Shown here in pieces: positions 20,198 through 31,300 of a stretch of DNA of 64,000 nucleotides. Below the pieces are notes generated by a model. It was given only the letters and a program-made list of their open reading frames with translations, did no database searches and was not told where the DNA came from. Numbering within the stretch: position 1 is the stretch's first letter; each line of letters begins with the position of its first letter. Source of the stretch: Catenaria anguillulae PL171 (taxonomy: Eukaryota; Blastocladiomycota; Blastocladiomycetes; Blastocladiales; Catenariaceae); contig MCFL01000044.1 in assembly GCA_002102555.1 (NCBI GenBank), positions 1-64,000 of the forward strand, written 5' to 3'. Made by a program: the position numbers and the translations under genes.

Positions 20198-22135
20198 ATG
20201 GCCACGCTTGCCGAGCCCCCTGCCATAGGCGGCCCAGCCGTCCCAGGTCGCGCCCCGCCCGAACTGATCGACGCCGAGATGCGAGACAACGGTGGGCCGG
20301 CGCCCAAAGCCCCCAAGGCTGCGAATGACGGCTTCACCCTTGTCACCTGTCGCACCATCCGCTGCCTGGCACTCCGTCCAGGCCCAGACAACGGGCGAGT
20401 CATCCTGGGCAACAATGAAAACGACAAGTACCTGGTCAAAGTCCCCAAGCACAAGACAGTCAATGGGGCCACCGGGATTGCCATGAAGATGTTGGCCGAC
20501 GCCATGGACATGCAGTGGATCCCATACCGCGACTTCAGGAAGTGCCCTCGCCAAATTGGCGACTCTGTCAAGTTTACGTTCTCTCTCGCCGTCATGCCGC
20601 CGGACACCATCGAAGTCAAGGGCCTCGGCATGATGCGTATTGAGAAGCATGGATGGGATGAGGTGGATGGCAAGAAGCGCCAGTTTGTTGGATTTGCTGG
20701 GCCGCTGAGCAGGGGCGCCAGTCTGGGCGAGGTGAGGGAGTTTTTGTCAAAGCAGTGGGGCGCGCTGCAGGTCGAAGGTTCTATTGATATCCTCGGATCT
20801 AAATTTACAAAGGTCCGATTCCTGTCCAAGACTGCCATGGAAGCGGCAGGCAATGATGCGCTGCTGTTTTTCCGCAGTCAGTACACATGGCTTGTTGGAG
20901 TTGTGGCTCGCAAGCACATGGGCCCGTGTGTAATTTTGTTATGCTGTTGTTCATGTTCATATTGAGTGACCCAGGGGCCGTTCCCACACTGGGAATGGCT
21001 CTCCAGATAATACTGGGTCGTATAACATATACTACCCGTGCTGAATGACCCTACCGTCCATATAAGTCTAAGCACAACATCGCTCTACGCCTCGCTTGAA
21101 GACTTAAGAGCCAAGGTAAAGGACAAGGAGTTGACGCTACGAGTGGCCGTTCACAAGGATGCGATCAACCAGATCGCCTTCATTGAATTTGACGGATTGG
21201 GCGGCGGTCGTGCCATCGCAGTCGACAACAACCTCCTCCGTGAATTTTCGATTGTGTTGTGGCAGGCGGGCAACAAGGAGGTCCGCGAGGCCATGCTCCA
21301 GGATGGAGGACGTCTCATCATCAACGGTGCACGAGCCCAGGTTTACCCGGCCAGTATCAAGCTCTGCTTCTCATGTGGTGAACCTGACCACATTCAACCC
21401 CAGTGTGCGGCGAGGAAGGAGTGGAAGGAGAGACAAGAGGCGCAGAAACAGCAAGCTGCACAAAGGCAGGGCGCAAGCCCTGACAGAGCGCGGGTGGTCA
21501 ACGGCCAATCATACGCTTCCGCAGCTGGGGGTGGGTCGACGGGTCGTGTTGCTGCGAGACCAGAAGAAGATCACTGTGTGGCCGAGTTGGAGGCCGAGAA
21601 TGCCGCGCTCAGGAAAGAGAACGAGCAGCTCAAGTAGACTGTTGGTAGATTGGAAGCAAAGGTGGAAAGTTTGAAGGGCAGCGTGCGCCGGGTGGATGCG
21701 CAGATGCAAGAGCACAATCATGTCATTGGATCGCTTTTGTCGGTGGTGGAATCACTGGCCAGGGGCGAAAATGGCGCGGCCATGGAGGCAGCGGTTGCTA
21801 TTCGGAGGAACATGGAAGCGACGACGCAAGGCCAAGAGGAGGGAGGAGACGAGATGGAAGTCGACCGAGAACCAGTAGCCAGGCGGCGACCACAAACCTG
21901 GCCACACGAGGACGTTTCACAGTCACCGACGGACCGTGGCAGGAACAAGCGCCAAAAGACAATCGACACAATGGACGACAAGCAAGCCGACACGAGCAAG
22001 GTTGACCGAGAAAGGACACCCATGCCATCAACGGACTCTGCAAGAGCCCACCGCCCGCTGACAGCCGGTCAGACTGAGCCAAGCGCTGGCAGCGGCACAC
22101 AAAACGCAGGAACTGACAGCCCCAACCTGCAATGA
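20198..22135 (+). pseudogene. LINE-B ORF1 (CCHC and coiled-coil protein)
   Basis: The likely start is MATLAEPP at 20198. Parts in order: a low-complexity Pro/Ala N-terminus; a conserved globular region (20500-20920 and 21065-21340); a CX2CX4HX4C knuckle CFSCGEPDHIQPQC at about 21366-21407; a Gln/Lys-rich stretch; then a heptad-rich coiled coil (ELEAENAALRKENEQLK and beyond). An LTR-like insert splits the globular part, and a TAG at 21635-21637 interrupts the coiled coil in frame. ORF1 proteins of this group bind element RNA. The last codons overlap ORF2 by ATGA. Confidence 0.82.
20925..21065 (+). mobile_element. LTR-like fragment within LINE-B ORF1 (fossil)
   Basis: This insert shares blocks with the LTR at 28145-28354: CTGGGTCGT, TATACTACCCGTGCT and the closing AAGCACAACA-like end. 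The rest is diverged. It looks like a short solo LTR of a related family. The 5-bp duplication could not be settled by eye. Confidence 0.5.
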
Positions 22136-25100
22136 TACCAACGACACCCACGGCTACAGCCAGCCAAGGACAAAACCACGCTTGGGCGATTCATTTTCAT
22201 TCAAGACAACCCACAAGATCAAGGGCAAATACTAACCAGAATTATCGGACAAACATTCTTGTTGCAAATGTAGGTGGTTCACAGGCAAACGACCGTCTCA
22301 TCGCAACACTTAACCATGCAGCAGAAAGCGGAGTGGGCATTGTAATAACAACAGAAACAAAACTCTCCCACAAATCGTCCCGAGCACTCGATTGCCGCAT
22401 GTTGAGCCAGGAGTGGATCGTGCACCTCGCGCATGACCAAGACCAACCCCAAGGATCAGGTGCACTTGTCGCCGTCGAACCGGCGCTTGCCCGCCACACT
22501 TGCCACTGGACCCGATATGGTGGCGACGTTGTTACGTTCAGAATCCAGGGGCGATACCAGTACAGATTGCGTGTTGTAGGAGTCTATGCGCCGCCGCAAG
22601 ACGCCGATGCCAGAGCGGTGATACTAGAGGCGCTGAAACAGGAGACAGAGCGCTTGAACCGCACAGGCGATCTGCTGTTGGTGGCAGGTGACATGAACGA
22701 GCGGGATGATGCGCCGAGCCGGCCGATTGAAAGGTTCTGCCTGGGAAACGGTTTAGTGGCCGTGGCTTTACACCTTGACGCAAACGGCCCAACACATGTA
22801 GCCGGGGGCCGCCTGGATCGCATCTACGCATCGCCGAGATTCCTGCACGACGTACACGCCTTGCTTGTGCAACCAGCCCAGTGGCTTTGACCACTCCCGC
22901 CTCCTGCTACTGTCATCGCTGGCGGTCCGATTGGACCGTAGCATTGCCCGCGCACAAGCAGAAGCCCGCCGAGCGGCAGCCCGATACGTCCTTGACACCG
23001 AAAAACTGACACCACAATCCTGGGCCAAGTACAGCAGCCGGGTGATCAACGATCTCGGCTTGACTCTGGCCGACGATGACACGTTTCCGTCATGGGTCGA
23101 AGCAGACGCGGTCCAAGCAGCAAGCACCCAGCCCGAAATCGATATTCTCGACTCATCAATCCCGGTTCGGACCCGGTGGGAGAAATTCCACAGAGTAGCC
23201 GCGCAAGCATTGGAAACAGAGCTGCCAAGACGCAAACGCGGACCGGCACCAAGGCCCAATCACGCCCTGCGACCGAATCAGGACAAGTCGGACGCTTGCG
23301 TGGCGCTCATGGCACTAGATAAATTGTTGCGCAATCCGGAAGCGACGGTGAATGACGACGAGCGACTGTTGGCGTGCTTGCATAGGTAAGACTAGAAGGT
23401 CATCAAGCACGGGTAGTATATACTAAACGACCCAGAATTATCTGGAGAGCTAACCATGGGTTGGTGCCCAACTGCTGGGTCATGGATCACAAACACAAAC
23501 ACACAACAACTCGATACTCATCACATGCACACACGTGAACGACATACACATACACTCTCCTACACAACCCCAACAGCGACGACTAATTGAGGCGGTGCTA
23601 CCCGGAGTGGTGCTCCCTCTGGGTAATGTTGCGCTCATGGACGCACGGGCCTGTCTGGCGGAGCGAGTAATGCAAGAGGCTGGTCGACGACGCTGCAAGG
23701 TCATAGATAAAGCAGTCAAAAGGCGGGTAGAGCGCTTTGCGACGAATCTGGGGTCCGTGGTGAGCTCGGTTCTGGACCGGCAACGGCCGGCGAGTTGCGT
23801 TGATTGTATCTTCGATGGGGACGAGCTGGTACTGGAGCCAAACGCCGTCAAGCAGGGTGTAGCAAGTGCGGTATCGGCCAACTTCGACTTTCAACAACCA
23901 GGTGACCCGCTCAATGCGTCAGATCCGATTCGGCAAGCTTGCCAACCGCTGCAACATGTGGCGGCAGCAGTCTGGGACGGCGTCGAGCGTGAGATCTCTG
24001 AGGTGGACGTCGCAGGAGCGCTCAACCGGGTGAACCTGGACAAAGCGCCAGGAGAATCGCAACTTGGGTACCGCCACTATGCAGCACTAGGTACGGTGGG
24101 ACACAAGGTACTTGCGCGACTGTTCACTGATATGTACCAGGAAGGTTGGACCCCCGACGAGTGGCGCCACGGTGTCATATTCCTCACGCCGAAGAAACCC
24201 GAAGGGTATACAGGCGACGTCAACAACATGCGGCCAATCACGTTGCTCGAGTGCGCGTCCAAACTCTTCAACTCGATTGTGTGGAACCGCATCCAATCGG
24301 CAGCCGCAAAGCACAAGGTACTACGAGGTGCAAGGTTCTCGGCGCTTAGAAGTACGGACATGAGGCTAGCAGTGGACGTGTTACACGGTTTAGTGGCGCA
24401 TGCACAAGCGGCAGACTCGGATCAGGCGTTGTGGGTGTACTCGGAAGACAAGTCGAAAGCCTTCGACACGGTCCCGCACCGACTTGTACGACTGGCACTT
24501 GAGCGGCTACGGTTGCCAGACCGATTCGTCGACTTTTACTGCCGCAACTTCTTGCAAGATCGTACAGCCTCGGTCATCACAGCCTTTGGCAAGACCGACA
24601 AGTTCAACCTTCACTGAGGCATACCGCAAGGTGCCGTCGAGTCGCCGTTCCTCTGGAACGTGTTCTACGACATCTTGTTGTGCGCAGTCGAGGACGCCTG
24701 CGAGGGCGTGAATCTCGAAGTGCGAGTGCCGAAAGTCGACGTGGGGTCGCGGGTGGGCGACTCGGAGGTGGTGGCAACGCGAAAGTACGTCGTGATTGGG
24801 TACATTGACGACGCCATCTTCTTCGCCAAGTCGCGAGAGGAACTGCAGCGAGTGGTTGATCTGGTGGACGAGTTCAACGAATTGGCTCGCATCAAGGCAA
24901 ATGGAAGCAAAGGATTCGTGCCGGCTTTCAACGCTCGTGATGGTGGGGCAGGCGCGGTAATGTCGCAAGACGTGGCGGTGCCTCGGGTGAGCGCAGGAGA
25001 CGTGCGCTGATACCTGGGTGTCTTCATTGATGGTGCAGGGCCAAGGAAATCGACCGAAAGAGAAATGCTCAGCTCGGTCACTGGCGCCCTCAACGTGCTG

Positions 25101-26850
25101 CGGTCAAAGCGCATTCCTGCGCAGATTGCCACCTACGTGATCAACGCGGTCATCGTTCCATCGGCGGCCTACCGTGCCAGCGGTTTCATCCTCGTTTCTC
25201 GACCGTCTTGACGCTAAACTACACAATGCACTCAGACATGTAGCTCGCCTCCCGTCCAACACCCCAGCCTCGGTGCTGTACGACCAGTCTACGTACGGCC
25301 TCAAATCAATCGCACGTGCCTTGCTCTCCGCTAGGGCCTCTTGGCTCAGGTTTTGCCTGTCTCAGCCGACGACAAGTGAACACTTCCACGTGACTTGCGC
25401 CCAGGTTGCTCAAGCCCAGCGTGCTCTGCCCTGGTGGACCTCCCCGCTGGCATACCCACCATCGAGCATCCGCTCCCAGGTCGCCCAAAGAATCCCGCCC
25501 GCACTTGGTATTGAGCTTTTTGGCCGCCTCCCCGCGGCACCAGCCAGCTCGACTCGTGCCGAGCTTTACGCTGTCTGCGCGCTCGCTGCGTACCTGCCTC
25601 CAAGTTCTCGGGCGCCCGCGTCCACTCTGACTCGGCGGTGGCGTGTCTCCTTGTCACCACCACACTCTCTGAACCCACCACGATCACCGCCGAAATGCGC
25701 TCGCCGCCCACGCTGCTCGATATCCTCGTTCTGAGGGCAATTGTGCGCCGCCGCAACCTTAGCATCACCACAGTCAAGGTCAAAGGCCACTCAGGGGACC
25801 GCAACAACGACAAGGCTGATCAGCTTGCGTCACGTGGGGCATCTGCGCCCCGGGCGTGCAGGCAAGGAGTTTCTCGCAGAGATTGACTTTGGCGCACTGT
25901 TGCAGCTTGGGCACTTGCCAGTGTACACTAGCCTCGGCAAGGCGCTCCAGGCGGCATCTCGAGCAGAAGCAAGGGTGCAACTCGCAAGCCATGTGTACAA
26001 GCTCGTCCCGGAATCTGACATGCTCATATTTGCAAAGGCAATTCGTAGTGGCCGCAAGCCCGCCGCGCGTGTTGCATCATTCTCCCTCGACTCTTTGGTC
26101 ACTTTTCGCGTCAAGGTGCTCACGGGGCGGCTCCCAACGCTTTCCCAATTGCAAATGTACTGGCCAGATCGCGCCCTGTCACCGCTCTGCACGCTGTGTG
26201 GCCCTTTGGATGACCAGCAGCATTGGGTGGTTTGTCCAAGGCTAGCTGACGAGCGGTGGGAGCTTTGCGTGGCGGCCCACTAATGTGTTGAGCAACTTTT
26301 GCCAGGCACTGACACGACTCTCGCCGTCCAGGCAAGAAGTGGGCTTGCCCACTTGTTGCACCCAAGCGCCTGCGCGCAACAGCGGCGTGTGTAGTAGACT
26401 TGGCACTACGCAGGAGGTTCCCCAGACTTGCATCCCAGCACCCGCGGATTGTGGCAAGTGTTTCGTTGCTCATCTGGTGCACGGTGTGGAAGCCGCGGTG
26501 TGAGAAGGTTGGCTCGATTGCTCCACCAGGCCAAGACAAGCAAGGCGTGACCAAATGCACGACCAAAGGTCAACAACGACATCAAGTAGCGGCGTCCGTG
26601 TCGGCTGAAATTGCATGCCACTTCATGCACGAGTTGGCTGTTGGTGCTCCACCCCTCCTTGGTGCTGCCCAAAGCGACATCAGGCCGCTTCCTTGGGCGT
26701 TCTGGCATCACATTGGTGCCATGCCGGGCCTTGCACAGCCGCCTCTCGGACTCCAGCCATCAACAAAACGTTTCATAAACCAGGTTGTGGTGCGCAGCTT
26801 GTCCGGGCCCCACACGACTTTTGTTCTTGTCCCGTCCCTGCCACAAACCT
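22132..26850 (+). pseudogene. LINE-B ORF2 (APE-RT-RNase H), broken
   Basis: It starts at the ATGA overlapping ORF1. Endonuclease 22132-22880: NILVANVGGS, TTETKLSHKSS, VVGVYAPPQDAD, LLVAGDMNERDD, GGRLDRIYASP. Reverse transcriptase 23580-25200: VIFLTPKKPEGYTGD, YSEDKSKAFDTVPH, IGYIDDAIFFAK. Partial RNase H and zinc tail to 26850. Breaks seen: an extra C near 22878, the solo LTR at 23367, TGA for Arg at 24616, TGA at 25008-25010 (shared with copies 1 and 3), the internal deletion near 25495 and a stop at 26281. It cannot make an active protein. Confidence 0.88.
23367..23575 (-). mobile_element. Solo LTR, 209 bp, same family as the gypsy at 28145 (fossil)
   Basis: It runs from TGTTGGCGTG to CCCCAACA and is flanked by GCGAC (23362-23366 and 23576-23580). 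LINE-B copy 3 has the uninterrupted site. Read on the minus strand it is nearly identical to the 210-bp 5' LTR at 28145-28354, so both are of similar, recent age. Confidence 0.9.
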
Positions 26851-27305
26851 AGCCCCCTGACAGTCACCTCGCCTGCCTCACTCCCTCTTCTGAACTTCCA
26901 TGGGAAAACGGAAACCACCTGAGGGAAAAAAAAGAACTGATTGGATGTCTCACATGGACTGTTTGTTTCCCCCACTCCCCTGCATCGATTGTCATACGCC
27001 CATGCCTCGACCCCCCCCCCCCCACCCGCACTCTTGATGCTGCCTTTGCCCTCACCTTGATTACCTGCTCTCACCGCCTTGGACTTGAAGATTTTCCCTT
27101 CCCCCCCCCCCCTCCCCTCCCCACTGTTGCCAACCGCACCTTCCATCGTGTTGTGTGCCTGTTGCTGCCTCTGGCAGGTGTATTCTAAGTATCTGTTTGA
27201 ATAATCCCACTTTCCCTTCCCGTTTAGGTGTTCAGATCTGTTACGATTCCACAAATACATGCAATGTGGTTAACCAAAAAAAACAAAATGGAGGATGGCT
27301 GGGTT

Positions 27306-27696
27306 CTCAAAACTTTTCTCGGTTCCCCCTTCTTTCCGCTCGACGAGTGACTAACATGTCCGCCGCCGGAGTTCTGTCTCAAGCTCAACAGCTTAGAGTG
27401 AGTCTGGGTGGTGGACGTTCTGAGAGCACGTCGTGGGAGTCATCCATCTCGGCAATGTGCTCCATACACGCGTACTCCCTTGTGTCAATCATGGCAGGGC
27501 CGGTCATGAGCAGTTGCTCATCGATCGTGAACTGGGCTGACTCACCCAAGTTGGCCGGGAATGGCTTGCGTGCTGCTTGAAAGCTGGCGGGGCTTCCACG
27601 CCTGTCAAATCGGCAGACCCTCCTTGGACATCAATCCACCCATCGCCATCTCCTGCCCACCAAGGGGCCCGCCACGCTCGTAAATCAGCATGCGCT
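27306..27696. other. End of candidate host exon, then unassigned sequence
   Basis: 27306-27350 finishes the candidate host frame. After it the minus strand has an open stretch (about 27590-27380) reading FTIDEQLLMTGPAMIDTREY and MEHIAEMDDSHDVLS, with no recognised family. Nothing else is identified. Confidence 0.35.
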
Positions 27697-28142
27697 CACT
27701 GGCGCCCTCAACGTGCTGCGCTCAAAGCGCATTCCGGCGCAGATCGCCACCTACGTGATCAACGTGGTCGTCATTTCATCGGCAGCCTACCGCGCCAGCG
27801 GTTTCATTCCTTCTCCCTCGTTTCTCAATGGACTCGATGCAAAGCTCCGCAACGCACTCAGACAGATAGCCTGCCTCCCTTCGAACACTCCCGCCTCGCT
27901 GCTTCACGACGCAGCCATCTATGGCCTCAAATCAATCAAGCAAACGATCCTCGCTTCCAAGGCCTCGTGGCTCAAGTTTTGTTTGTCTCAGCCGCCGACA
28001 AGCGAGCACTTTCAAGTCGCTTGTGCCCAAGTCGCTCAGGCCCAGCGTTCCCTACACCGGTGGTCCTCCCCGCTTGCGTACCCGCCGTCCAAGTGTTTCG
28101 CCGAAGACGCCCAAAAGATACCTTCCCCCATTTTCAATTTCC
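27697..28142 (+). pseudogene. LINE ORF2 fragment (RT to linker region)
   Basis: The frame carries LTGALNVLRSKRIPAQIATY and then PSPSFLNGLDAKLRNALRQ, homologous to LINE-B but clearly diverged from the three copies here. It is cut at its right end by the 5' LTR of the gypsy element, which therefore inserted later. Confidence 0.8.
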
Positions 28143-28144
28143 TC

Positions 28145-28354
28145 TGTTGGGGTTGTGTAGGAGAGTGTATGTGTATGTCGGTCATGTGTGTGCATATGAT
28201 GAGTTATCGAGTTGTTGTGTGTTTGTGTTTGCGATCCATGACCCAGCAGTTGGGCAACAACCCATGGTTAGCTCTTCAGATAATTCTGGGTCGTTTAGTA
28301 TATACTACCCGTGCTTGATGACCTTCTAGTCTTACCTATGCAAGCACGCCAACA
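28145..28354 (+). repeat. 5' LTR of the plus-strand gypsy element (fossil)
   Basis: It is 210 bp, from TGTTGGGGTTGTGT to AAGCACGCCAACA. It has imperfect TGTTGG...CCAACA ends and directly precedes the gag region. It matches the solo LTR at 23367-23575. Confidence 0.88.
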
Positions 28355-31300
28355 TTTTTTTCATCAAGTTCTGCCAACAGAATATCCCAGCACACAACAA
28401 CCTGGCCGTCGTCGCTTAGCCCCATCCATCGTCGCTTAGCTCCACTCATTGCTGACTCATTCCATCGGCCACAAATCCAACCACACTTTCGTCTCGCTCG
28501 ACGCTGCACTTTCAAACACCAATGGCCGACCTGACGGATCAGCAAATCGACGCTATCGGTGCCCTTGAGCCCCACGCCATCCTTGAATGGCTGCAATCGG
28601 CGGGCGACGCTGCCAGCGAGCGCTTCTTCGAGCGCCAAGCCATCAAGCTCACCAACACCGAACTGGTGACGCCCAACTCAACGGTCCTGCTGCGGGCCAA
28701 GCAGTACTATGCCAGGCAGTAACAGCAACTAGATAGAGGAGCAGCAAGATCAACTTGAGCGCGACTACGAGGCGGACCCCACGATCGATGTGGATGCCCG
28801 TATCAAACCCTTGGAGCGAGGCGTCTCGCACTACCAGAAGTACCTCGACAAGCTCGCTCCGATCCTTGAGCAGCTCGCCGCCAAAGGCAAAGCCCGCGAC
28901 CATTCGCTGCGCCGCCCAACAAGGATGCCGACAAAGAAGCAACCAACCCGCTGGTGTACATCCCAGCTGGTCAATCGATTCCCTCGGCGCTCGCTCGCAT
29001 GACTTTTGAGCGAGCCGAGACGGTCGCCGAGTTGGTGGCTCAATTGCGTTTGCGGGCAGGTAACCACCAAGACACGATGGTGGGCAACCTCAAGCGCAGC
29101 ATTCGGTACTTCTCCGAGCCGCGCCGACATTTCACGTTTCCCGAACGATTTGGATGCGGGCGAGCTGTTCCACCGCCTGTTGGACACTCTCGACTGGCCC
29201 AAGCGCCATGCGCAACGGATGGCGTCCCAGGATGTGTTGCCGGTGGAGCGCAAAACGGTCGCTGACTACATAATCGCTGTTTCACTGGCGTTGCTCGTGT
29301 ACATGCCCCGAGGCACGCATCCCGAGGACAACCCCTTTGGCGCTCGCCCATTGTCAAGAATATCGTCATTGGCGTCATTGCCTCAATCTGGCCGACCGAG
29401 GTCAAGACCACGTGGTTTGAGGCGGCCGACAACACCTCGACGGACATCCGCACTGTGCTCCGCGAACTCAACAACCGCGTATTCCCGCGCATCGAACCTT
29501 CCATGTTCCGCCACCTCATTGGCACACCAATCGGGTTCTACCCCAAAGTGCAAAACAATGCCAAGTCGAGCACCACGAGCTCGAGCAAGTCGCCGACTGA
29601 CAACAAGGATGGTGCGCAGACGCAGAGCGCCAAGGACGGTTCGCAAAACCATTCAGGCTCATCATCCCGTGGTGGCGGATACCGTAGTGGGCATCGCGGT
29701 TGTTACCGTGGCGGCTACACCAACAAGTACACTGCGCAGAACGGGCACACAAGTAGCGCGGCCGATCATGGCCATCAGCAGCAAGGCGCAGCAGCAAACT
29801 CAGCTCGCCCCGCCGACGTGTTGGTGCTTGAGGCTGGCAATGCCGGATCCGCCGCCAACAATGCGTCGGCCAATGCTGGCAACAAGCGCGCAAGCGAGGA
29901 TGCCGCTGACGAGCAATTCTCCGCGCCGCCCAGCAAGAAGCGCAGGCAGGGCCGTGGTGCAGCAACGCCACGCACACCAACCAAGGCCGAAGCCCAGCAA
30001 ATGCGCATTCGTTTCATCGAGCATGATTGTGCGGCCTGCTCCATGGCCTCGGATCTAGACGTGTCGGAAATTCCCAACCATCCGACTGTCAAGTGCAACA
30101 AGATCACAGCCTACAACAAGTTTGGCCGAGTGTTTGGCGACGCTCGTTTGGCCTTGCCCGAAAACGAGCACGACTTTGGCTCATTGGCCAAGATCATCGG
30201 ACGAGGGCACCGGCGCCGCATTCCTTGATGGCCTCATGGCCAAGTTTGAGAAGGCCGAGCTGTCCGAGCCGCTCGAGTACATGCGCCGTATCAAGGCATT
30301 CATGGACGCCGTGGCAAGCGATCAGGATTTCGAGGGTGTACGAATGGCCACGGTGGCCGGTGCATTCCTTTGGTTGTGGGCACGCTTGTCCCATCATTTG
30401 CGCGAGGTTTCTCGGATCATTTGGATGCCGAGGTATTGGCCAGGATCAAGAGGAACGCAGTCTCTGTTGGCCGCCGCATTGTTTGGGTCTGTGAGGGGGG
30501 AGACGAGGTGCCGGTGCAGAGTGCTTTGGAGGAGGCTGTTGGCAACAGGAACCCGGTCAGGGCTGGTCAAACCTCACCCTTGCTGATCCGTCATCCTTGG
30601 ATGGCAGTGAGGAGCAGCGTGGAACGGAATCTGACCGAGTCTTGGCTGGCACGTCCAATTCGGTTGCCACCGCTGACAGACATGCATGATGCGGTTGAAT
30701 GTACGTGCAACACCATTGCACCGCAATTGTCATACGGACAAAAGCTGACGTCCCTGTTGGCACTCTTGCAACGCACAGAGTTCTTGTCGAGTGGTATCGG
30801 GCAAGCTGCCCGCAAACCACGACGAGCTCAAGGACCAATTGGTTGAGTCGCAGGACATTTGTGCAGTGGTATGGGCAATCCGCCGGCTGACTAGCGCAAG
30901 CCCTCGGCTGCTGATCCGCCTGTGAACGTGTTGTTGCAAGATAATACACCAATTGTTGCACATGATACTCGTTCTGCTTCACCAAAGCGAATTGAGGTGA
31001 ATGCCGAGCTGTCGCCAGTGATTGCAGTCCGCCGTTCGGGACGGCGCCTCAACTGTCCACCCGACACTGAGCTGCATGATCAGCTCCATGCGTCGACTGG
31101 CCGTTTACAATTCAAGGCACTCACCCCGACCACGCTCACGTGTCGCTTGGACACGGGCAGTGACCGCAATGTACTCCCAAAGCAATATGCAACCATTTCC
31201 GCGACCACGTTCGACCGCCGCCCGAGCCCATGGCCATCCGTGGGATCGGCGGCCTGTCGCCATGCCTCGCCATTGTCGATACGCTCCTTCGCTTCAACGG

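Larger units (their letters stand above)
20103..27289 (+). mobile_element. LINE-B copy 2, nearly full length, inactive
   Basis: The ends are set by the duplication ATGGAGGATGGCTGGG at 20087-20102 and 27290-27305. Order: short 5' UTR, ORF1 (20198-22135), ORF2 (22132-26850), 3' UTR with C-runs and a short A-rich end. Inside are an LTR-like piece (20925-21065) and a solo LTR (23367-23575). ORF2 also lacks about 1.05 kb between RT and RNase H compared with copy 1 (junction near 25495). Confidence 0.92.

Noticed and set aside
25008-25010. Reassignment of TGA to an amino acid in this organism
   Set aside because: EMC1 ends at TGA exactly where the family C-terminus ends (VRRKQLNSQWK), and LINE-A has an Arg codon at the equivalent site. 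A changed code is not needed.
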